Shown: one piece after another, positions 58,827-64,000 of the stretch
Numbering within the stretch: position 1 is the first letter of the stretch
How the letters are laid out: every line of letters starts with the position of its first letter
DNA from: Meiothermus ruber DSM 1279
Lineage (GTDB): Bacteria; Deinococcota; Deinococci; Deinococcales; Thermaceae
Length of the DNA: 64,000 bases
Assembly (NCBI RefSeq): GCF_000024425.1
Contig: NC_013946.1
Span: 1,054,001 to 1,118,000 of the forward strand
Direction: 5' to 3'
Made by a program: the position numbers and the translations under genes
The notes under the pieces: generated by a model
Database searches by the model: none
What the model was told of the DNA's origin: nothing
The model's input: only the letters and a program-made list of their open reading frames with translations

Positions 58827-58901
58827 GCCGGTGTAGCTCAGCGGTAGAGCACTCGATTCGTAATCGAGCGGTCGTCGGTTCAAATCCGACCACCGGCTCC
58901 A
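58827..58901 (+). tRNA. tRNA-Thr (anticodon CGU)
   Basis: Complete cloverleaf: 7-bp acceptor stem GCCGGTG/CACCGGC, D arm GCTC...GAGC, anticodon stem CTCGA/TCGAG with loop TTCGTAA (anticodon CGT), T arm GTCGG-TTCAAAT-CCGAC, discriminator T and encoded CCA. Reads ACG codons. Confidence 0.97.
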
Positions 58902-58915
58902 GTCCAGGACGCAAA

Positions 58916-58943
58916 AAACCCGAGGGTGCGAATCCTCGGGTTT
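58916..58943. terminator. Two-way terminator between tRNA-Thr and the phosphatase-fold gene
   Basis: A 10-bp stem AAACCCGAGG with CCTCGGGTTT around an 8-nt loop. On the plus strand it ends GTTTGCGTTTT; on the minus strand six T follow. It can end both the tRNA transcript and the convergent gene at 59030. Confidence 0.87.
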
Positions 58944-59029
58944 GCGTTTTGACCCCAATAAAGTTTGGGTCGTGCCTGGAGGGCTGGCTTGAGGAAAAGT
59001 TGTCTCCTGAGTGAAACCGATCCCGGCGG

Positions 59030-59857
59030 CTACGCCTCGAACTGTCGCTTGATCCAAGGCGCCAGGTCGGTCAGCGAGTGCATGGCTGGAACCTTTCCTG
59101 CCAAGGCCCCATAGACGATGAGGGGCACCGGGTTGAGGGTGTGCTGGGTATGCCAGGGTTCTTCGGCGTTGCCGTGGTCGGCGGTAAGAACCAGGGTGGC
59201 GGTGGGATTGGCGTTCAGGAAGCCCTCGAGGAAGCGATCCAGCTCGAGCCAGCGCTCGTCCAGCTTTTCCGGCATGCGATGGGCTGCGTAATCCAGCGCC
59301 CAGTATTCCAGGATGGTCAGGTCGTGTTGCTGGGCTATCTGGGCAAAGCGTGCGCCAGCGGCCTCGGGTTCGGGCCAGAAAGCCGGTAAGAGGGCCTGAG
59401 GGTGGTGCATGGGCAGAAGCTCGAGCCGGGCGGCCCTGGCCGCGAAGCCAAAAGCCGAGAGCAGGTTGCGGCGGCTGGTCTGTACTCTTTCCAGGTATTC
59501 CGGGCGGTAGGCGTTGGCGTGCAGTACCCGCAAACCCCGCTGGGTGGCCCAGACCTGCAAGCTATCCTGCTGCAGAAGGGTTTGGAGCTTGCTTAATGGG
59601 TGCGGCCCCTGGTGGTATCCCAGCACCTGGGCCGCATTGAGCCCGGTCAGCAAGGCGGTCTGGCCGGTGCCCGACTGGGGCAGGCCCTCCACCCCCAGCC
59701 GGGCGTCCAGGACGCGGTAAGCCAGGCCGGGCCGACTGAAGGGCCCCTGGCTGAACCCGCCGCTTAAAGCCCTTAGCGTGGGCAAGTCCAGGCGCTTTAG
59801 GGCGCTGCGGGGGTCGTGGGAAAGCCCCAGCCCATCCACGAATAAGAAGGCCAGCAC
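59030..59857 (-). CDS. Alkaline-phosphatase-superfamily metalloenzyme (phosphopentomutase/iPGM-like)
   Basis: A 275-residue protein with the metal core of the alkaline phosphatase superfamily: MLAFLFVDGLGLS (first Asp), PQSGTGQTALLTGLNAAQVLG (nucleophile region) and VLTADHGNAEEPWHTQHTLNPVPLIV (DHGN and following His). The layout is close to phosphoglycerate mutase or phosphopentomutase, but at 275 residues it lacks the extra domain of those enzymes. Substrate unknown. The GTG start at 59857 gives a short hydrophobic opening; an alternative start was not obvious. It ends at the two-way terminator. Confidence 0.8.
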   Translation of the reverse strand: MLAFLFVDGLGLSHDPRSALKRLDLPTLRALSGGFSQGPFSRPGLAYRVLDARLGVEGLPQSGTGQTALLTGLNAAQVLGYHQGPHPLSKLQTLLQQDSLQVWATQRGLRVLHANAYRPEYLERVQTSRRNLLSAFGFAARAARLELLPMHHPQALLPAFWPEPEAAGARFAQIAQQHDLTILEYWALDYAAHRMPEKLDERWLELDRFLEGFLNANPTATLVLTADHGNAEEPWHTQHTLNPVPLIVYGALAGKVPAMHSLTDLAPWIKRQFEA

Positions 59858-59970
59858 GAGGGCATTGTGCGCTCACGAGCCAGAAAGGTCAAACCGCACC
59901 CCAACTTGCAACCTGCGACACATCCAAACCTGAAGGGCTAATTGCATGATAGGGGTCGAAAGGAGCTGGT

Positions 59971-60390
59971 ATGCCTGTACGTTCGGCCCAAGCGGTTTGG
60001 AAAGGTACGCTAAAAGAAGGTCAGGGACACCTGAAGCTGGAGAGCGGGGTTTACGAAGGGCCTTACACCTGGGCCTCGCGTTTCGCCGAGGCCGGCGGAA
60101 CCAACCCGGAGGAGCTAATTGGGGCGGCCCATGCTGGGTGCTTTGCCATGTTTTTGTCGGCCCTCCTGACCAACAACAACACCCCCCCCGAAGAGCTGCA
60201 CGCCACCGCCAGGGTGCACCTGGGGGAGGGGCCGACCATCACCAAGATCGAGCTACACCTCGAGGGCAAGGTACCCGGCCTTAGCCCGGAGAAGTTTCAG
60301 GAGCTGGCCCAGGAGGCCAAGGCCAAATGCCCCATCTCCAAGGCCCTGGCCGCGGTGCCCGAGATCAGCCTGGAGGCCAAGCTGCTCTGA
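59971..60390 (+). CDS. OsmC/Ohr-family peroxiredoxin
   Basis: A 139-residue OsmC-type hydroperoxide reductase. The two reactive cysteines lie in AAHAGCFAMFLS and AKCPISKAL, and VRSAQAVWKGTLKEGQG and the SRFAEAGGTNPEELIGAAHA motif are typical of OsmC. It reduces organic peroxides with a dithiol partner. A strong AAGGAG site precedes the ATG. It lies 87 nt upstream of the ECF sigma factor gene on the same strand and could be a target of that stress-type regulator, which is an inference. Confidence 0.94.
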   Translation: MPVRSAQAVWKGTLKEGQGHLKLESGVYEGPYTWASRFAEAGGTNPEELIGAAHAGCFAMFLSALLTNNNTPPEELHATARVHLGEGPTITKIELHLEGKVPGLSPEKFQELAQEAKAKCPISKALAAVPEISLEAKLL

Positions 60391-60477
60391 GGCCCTAAAA
60401 GATCGTGGTAAAGCGCACAGCGCCCTTGCTTTGATCCACATTTCACTTAAACATCTATAGCACCAGGGCCCACCGTA

Positions 60478-61047
60478 GTGTTGAATGGAGGCGTGGAGCC
60501 GGACGCCGAACTGATGGCGCGACTTGCCAAAGGGGATGAGCGTGCCTTGGAAGAGTTATACCGCCGCTATAGCCCCTCGCTGTACGCCCTGCTCCTGCGG
60601 ATGCTCCAAAGCCATGAGGAGGCTGAAGAGATCTTGCAGGACAGCTTTGTACAGCTTTACCGGGAAGCCGCCCGCTACCAGCCTGAGCGCGGGGGGGTGG
60701 CGGCTTTTCTGTTCACCATCGGGCGCAACTTTGCCCTATCGCGTCTGCGTAGCCGCAAGGCCCGCCCACAAAAGCTAGAAGGCCACGACCTGCACAACCC
60801 CGAGCAGGAGCTGGGTCTTTGGCGGGAGGACGACCCCACCGATCGGATTCTGGTGAGGCGGGCCTTGTGTAGGCTCGAGCCCACCGACCGTAAGCTGCTG
60901 GAAGAAGCCTTTTTCGACGGCTACAGCCACAGCGAGCTGGCCGAGCGCCACAACCTGCCCCTGGGCACGGTCAAAACCCGGCTGCGGCGGGCCCTGCTCA
61001 AACTGCGCGCGTACCTGGGGGGGAAAGCGGTCTCGGAGGAAGCATGA
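60478..61047 (+). CDS. ECF-type RNA polymerase sigma factor
   Basis: A 189-residue sigma-70 family factor of the ECF group, with region 2 (ELYRRYSPSLYALLLRMLQSHEEAEEILQDSFVQLYREAARYQ, giving the -10 contact) and region 4 (LEPTDRKLLEEAFFDGYSHSELAERHNLPLGTVKTRLRRAL, the -35 helix-turn-helix). No region 1.1 or 3. It begins with GTG at 60478; ATG at codon 12 (MARLAKGDERA) is a fallback. The stop overlaps the anti-sigma start by 4 nt, so the two are translated together. Confidence 0.93.
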   Translation: MLNGGVEPDAELMARLAKGDERALEELYRRYSPSLYALLLRMLQSHEEAEEILQDSFVQLYREAARYQPERGGVAAFLFTIGRNFALSRLRSRKARPQKLEGHDLHNPEQELGLWREDDPTDRILVRRALCRLEPTDRKLLEEAFFDGYSHSELAERHNLPLGTVKTRLRRALLKLRAYLGGKAVSEEA

Positions 61048-61679
61048 ACGACCTCCGCGAACTGCTCCCCGACTACGCCCTGGGCCTTCTGGAAGGCGAG
61101 GAGAAAGCCCGGCTCGAGCAGGCCCTGCAAACCTCGCCCGAGCTACAGGCGGAGCTGGCTGAGCTCAGGGCGGTCTTGTACCGGCTGCCGGAAAGCCTCC
61201 CACCGGTTGTGCCGCCCCCGAGGGTCTGGGCCCAGGTGCAGCGCAGGGTTTCTCCCAGGCGGGATTTCCTGCGCTGGGCTGCGGCGGGCCTAGTCCTGCT
61301 GGGGCTGGGCGGCTTCGGGGTGGAACAGTACCGTCGCTATCAGGCTCTGGCCGAGGAGCAGGCCAAGCTGGCCCGCTGGCTGAGTGATCCTGAGGTCAAG
61401 TGGCAGCTCATCCGAAACGACCAGGGCCAGGCCTTTGGCACCATGCTCTGGCGGGAAGAGGGGCCCTGCCTGATGGTAATGCGCGAGCCGCCGCCTCGCG
61501 GCAAAGTCTATCAGGCCTGGGGCCGCAAGCACGGTGCACCCCCGGTCTCGCTGGGGGTCTTCACGGGGCGGGTTTTTGAGACCAACTACGAAGGCTTCGA
61601 CCTGATGGGGGTAAGCCTCGAGCCCCCCGGCGGTAGCCCCACACCCACCCAGCCGCTGGGCCGGGTGCCTACTTCATAG
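61044..61679 (+). CDS. Anti-sigma factor, RskA-like
   Basis: A 211-residue single-span membrane protein. The N-terminal 60 residues (LLPDYALGLLEGEEKARLEQAL, SPELQAELAELRAVLYRLPES) form the sigma-binding helices; a membrane helix lies at about residues 73-94 and the remaining part is an extracellular RskA domain with VYQAWGRKHGAPPVSLGVF. The HxxxCxxC zinc motif of classic ZAS anti-sigma factors is absent. Expected to hold the upstream sigma factor at the membrane until a signal triggers proteolysis. Its end overlaps the convergent aldehyde dehydrogenase by 6 nt. Confidence 0.9.
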   Translation: MNDLRELLPDYALGLLEGEEKARLEQALQTSPELQAELAELRAVLYRLPESLPPVVPPPRVWAQVQRRVSPRRDFLRWAAAGLVLLGLGGFGVEQYRRYQALAEEQAKLARWLSDPEVKWQLIRNDQGQAFGTMLWREEGPCLMVMREPPPRGKVYQAWGRKHGAPPVSLGVFTGRVFETNYEGFDLMGVSLEPPGGSPTPTQPLGRVPTS

Positions 61680-63275
61680 CCGGTACCACAGGCGGTAGAG
61701 CCACTTGAGGGCCCTGAGCGCGGCGGTTGCGATGCGCCCGTACCAGCCCCTGGGCAGCCAGGCCGGGCCGGTGACGGGCATGAGGCGCTCAATGGCAATG
61801 GTCTGTAGCTCGGTAAAGCGGTACAGCCCCTCCTGGCCGTGCCGCCGCCCCAGGCCCGAGGCCTTGAACCCCCCCATGGTCGCGTCCATCGAGGCCCAGG
61901 CCGCGGCGTAGCTCTCGTTGATGTTGACCGTGCCGGCCTGGATGCGGGCGGCCAGCGCGCGGGCTTTGCCCAGGTCTTTGCTCCAGATGCTGGCGTTGAG
62001 GCCATACTCGCTGTGGTTGATCTGGGCCAGCACCTGCTCGAGGTCGCTAAACTTGTACAGGCTGACCACCGGGCCAAAGGTTTCTTCGTGGTATACGCGC
62101 ATCTCGGGCGTTACATCGGTCAGGATGGTGGGCTCGAAGAACAGGGTCCCCAGGTCGGGCCGGGGTCGGCCCCCGGTGAGCACCTTGGCCCCTTTCGCCA
62201 CGGCGTCCTGCACGTGGGCCAGCACGGTATCGAACTGCCGCTGGACTGTGAGGGAGCCCATCTGCGAGCGGTGATCCAGGGTGGCCCCCAAACGCAGGCT
62301 CGAGGTTTTTTCCACGAAGCGCCGGGTGAAGGCCTCGAAGACCTTTTCGTGCACGTAGATGCGCTCGAGGGAGACGCAAAGCTGCCCGGCATTGGCGAAC
62401 GCTCCGCGAACAGCGCCCTCCACGGCGGCCTCGAGGTTGGCGTCCTCCAGCACCAGCATGGGGTTTTTGCCCCCCAGCTCCAGGCTCACCCCAATAAGCC
62501 GTTCTCCGGCCTGGCGGGCCACCTTGCGCCCGGTGGGGGTGCTGCCGGTCAGGGCAATGAAATCCGCGGTAGCCACCAGGGCCTCACCCACCTCGCCACC
62601 CCCGGTCACAACCTGAAAAAGATCGCGCGGCAGCCCGGCCTCCTCCAGTAGGGACTGAATCCAGAGGGCCGTAAAGGTGGTCTGCAGGTCGGGCTTGAGC
62701 ACCACCGCGTTGCCCGCCATCAGCGCGGGAATGGGCTCGCTCACCGCCATCACCAGCGGATAATTCCAGGGCGAGATGACCCCCACCACCCCCACCGGGT
62801 GGCGGTACTCCCAGGTCTGGGTCAGGCCCAAAAAAGTACCGCCCACCCGCCGGGGACGCAGCCAGCCCGGGCTGCGGGTGGCGTAGTACTGGGCCACAAT
62901 GGCCGTGTCCAGCAGCTCTTCCTGGGCATCGCGGCGGGCCTTGCCGGTCTCGTACTGGGTCAGGTCGAGGATCTCGGCCTGCCGCTCCAGCAGCAAGTCG
63001 TGGAAGCGCAGCATGATGCGGGCTCGAGACCTGGCATCCATTCGGGCCCAGGCCGGCTGGGCCTGCCGGGCACGCTCCACGGCCTGGCGCACATCCTGGG
63101 CGTTGCTCAGCGGAAAGACACCCAGCACCCTTCCATTGAAGGGGGAGTACAGGGTGTAGGGGGTGTGGGGCTTCGACGCAGAGACTCGCTGCGCCAGCCG
63201 CTCGAGCAGCTCTGGGGTGAACAGGGGTGTTTCCCGCGGGGGATTGATGGCGCGCAGCCGGCCTGTTTCGATCAT
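61674..63275 (-). CDS. NAD(P)-dependent aldehyde dehydrogenase (succinate-semialdehyde type)
   Basis: A 533-residue aldehyde dehydrogenase. Seen: VGVVSPWNYPL-like VVGVISPWNYPLVMAVSEP, FTGSTPTGRKVARQAGE-like ALTGSTPTGRK, the general-base Glu in VSLELGGKNPML, catalytic Cys in NAGQLCVSLERI, and VYHEETFGPVVSLY. It is longer than usual at the C-terminus (WLPRGWYGRIATAALRALKWLYRLWYRL, amphipathic and basic), perhaps a membrane-associating tail. Of the family, succinate-semialdehyde dehydrogenases of the GabD2 kind are nearest by motif. Divergent from the MalF-like gene. Confidence 0.88.
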   Translation of the reverse strand: MIETGRLRAINPPRETPLFTPELLERLAQRVSASKPHTPYTLYSPFNGRVLGVFPLSNAQDVRQAVERARQAQPAWARMDARSRARIMLRFHDLLLERQAEILDLTQYETGKARRDAQEELLDTAIVAQYYATRSPGWLRPRRVGGTFLGLTQTWEYRHPVGVVGVISPWNYPLVMAVSEPIPALMAGNAVVLKPDLQTTFTALWIQSLLEEAGLPRDLFQVVTGGGEVGEALVATADFIALTGSTPTGRKVARQAGERLIGVSLELGGKNPMLVLEDANLEAAVEGAVRGAFANAGQLCVSLERIYVHEKVFEAFTRRFVEKTSSLRLGATLDHRSQMGSLTVQRQFDTVLAHVQDAVAKGAKVLTGGRPRPDLGTLFFEPTILTDVTPEMRVYHEETFGPVVSLYKFSDLEQVLAQINHSEYGLNASIWSKDLGKARALAARIQAGTVNINESYAAAWASMDATMGGFKASGLGRRHGQEGLYRFTELQTIAIERLMPVTGPAWLPRGWYGRIATAALRALKWLYRLWYRL

Positions 63276-63329
63276 CCTGAGCCCATGTTGGGATGCAGGG
63301 GTTGTCCAGTCAAGCCCCCGGATTTATAA

Positions 63330-63337
63330 AAGCGCTT
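63330..63337. promoter_or_regulatory. Candidate LacI-type operator
   Basis: The palindrome AAGCGCTT lies in an AT-richer stretch (TTTATAAAAGCGCTTCC) between the divergent aldehyde dehydrogenase and MalF-like genes. The central CG of such a site is the LacI/MalR hallmark, but the dyad is short. Confidence 0.35.
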
Positions 63338-63468
63338 CCACATCGATTAGAAGCCCGTATTCGCACTCCAGTGGTCTTACAAAATGGGGCCTTCGAGTAT
63401 ATGCTATGGGCGTTCAAAAAGGTACGTTGGTTGGGCAATCCCAAGCAACGCCCACGACGGAGGTCTAT

Positions 63469-64000
63469 ATGCATCGTTCTCCACCTGGCGCTCGAGGTTT
63501 TTTGATCGCTATTGGGCTGTTGGGCGGGGCCCTGACGGTGGCTGCGCTGGCGGGGCTCCTGCTGTTCTGGGCCTTGCAGGCGGCTTTCCCCAGGCCGGTA
63601 GAAGAAGGTTATCCGGGCTACCTGATCCTGATTTTTGGCGCGCTCGTCCTGATTCCCATTCTGGTTGTACTGGGGCGCAGGGTGCCCTACCTCACCGACT
63701 GGTACTACCTGCTTCCAGCCATCACGTTCTTGCTAGCGTTCACGGTATTTCCCATCATCCTGACCACTTATTACGCTTTTACCGATTACACCGGCCTGCG
63801 CAACGGCAAACCCGACCGCTCCACCGAAACCGCCATCGTGCGGGTAGAGGGGCGGCAGTTATTCGTGGAGGGCAATGCCCACGACCTCTTGCGCTGCGAT
63901 GAGCCCGACTGTGCCGGCCAGGCCCTGGAGATCACCACCCGCACCCAACGGGCCCGTGTCCGGGTCGAGCAGGCCAGCGGCAATACCATCACCCTCACCG
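63469..64000 (+). CDS. MalF-like sugar ABC transporter permease, 5' part
   Basis: The gene starts at ATG 63469 after a GGAGG site and runs off the window after 177 codons without stop. It begins with MHRSPPGARGFLIAIGLLGGA, two to three hydrophobic helices (about residues 10-35, 45-65 and 70-105), then FPIILTTYYAFTDYTGLRNGKPDR and an extracytoplasmic part. These are features of the MalF subunit of maltose/trehalose importers in Thermus relatives, with a MalF-type extra domain after the third helix. Substrate inferred from family. A malE or malG gene is expected beyond the window. Confidence 0.8.
   Translation, partial: MHRSPPGARGFLIAIGLLGGALTVAALAGLLLFWALQAAFPRPVEEGYPGYLILIFGALVLIPILVVLGRRVPYLTDWYYLLPAITFLLAFTVFPIILTTYYAFTDYTGLRNGKPDRSTETAIVRVEGRQLFVEGNAHDLLRCDEPDCAGQALEITTRTQRARVRVEQASGNTITLT

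Noticed and set aside
58809-59057. 82-codon frame antisense to tRNA-Thr with a WSRWSDLNRRPLDYESSA segment
   Set aside because: This peptide is the familiar false translation of tRNA genes on the opposite strand; the tRNA cloverleaf explains the sequence.

Overview
The window is a chromosomal segment of a GC-rich thermophile of the Deinococcus-Thermus phylum, most likely a Meiothermus species. This rests on the gene content (ComZ/PilA-like minor pilins, Trk and ProBA gene styles, GreA of Thermus type, GH1 glucosidase, TsuA-type transporter), the very high GC content, and the many start codons that sit 6-8 nt after a TANNNT -10 box, which is the layout of leaderless mRNAs known from this phylum. 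The species is not proven. The palindrome CTCGAG is strikingly over-represented throughout.

Layout. 1-6.5 kb: the 5' end of prs, the MTA/SAH nucleosidase gene, a four-gene type IV pilus or natural-transformation minor-pilin operon headed by a 913-residue ComZ/PilX-like protein with 27 consecutive glycines, and luxS. Nucleosidase and LuxS together recycle S-adenosylhomocysteine to homocysteine. 6.5-14.3 kb (minus strand): a Trk potassium uptake operon with one trkA and two tandem trkH paralogues, rimO, a RodZ-like protein carrying a PEGA domain, and psuG. 14.3-21.9 kb: a TPR-GGDEF diguanylate cyclase, a TsuA/YeeE sulfur transporter, a NarL-type two-component system and several unknown small proteins.

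22-28.3 kb: leuS with a possible attenuator leader; then the most unusual locus, an FMN riboswitch that reads into a RibY-like binding-protein gene, divergent from a single gene that fuses an ABC ATPase to its permease. Together these look like a complete riboflavin importer. A SWIM zinc-finger gene follows. 28.3-39.3 kb: YihY, proBA, a frameshifted relic, PepF peptidase, GH1 glucosidase, a VOC dioxygenase-like protein, an RmlD-like SDR, a type II pantothenate kinase and a SpoU methyltransferase.

39.3-49 kb: groES-groEL, two HxlR regulators beside yceI, a large acyl-CoA dehydrogenase behind a perfect palindromic operator, an ACAD11-like dehydrogenase paired with an APH-like kinase (possible 4-hydroxyacyl-CoA catabolism), and an agmatinase-family gene. 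49-64 kb: an unknown membrane protein, greA, surE, an OmpR-type two-component system, mutS2, rdgB, rph, tRNA-Thr(CGU), an alkaline-phosphatase-superfamily protein, OsmC, an ECF sigma/anti-sigma pair, an aldehyde dehydrogenase, and the start of a MalF-like permease running off the end. No CRISPR array, IS element or prophage was seen.
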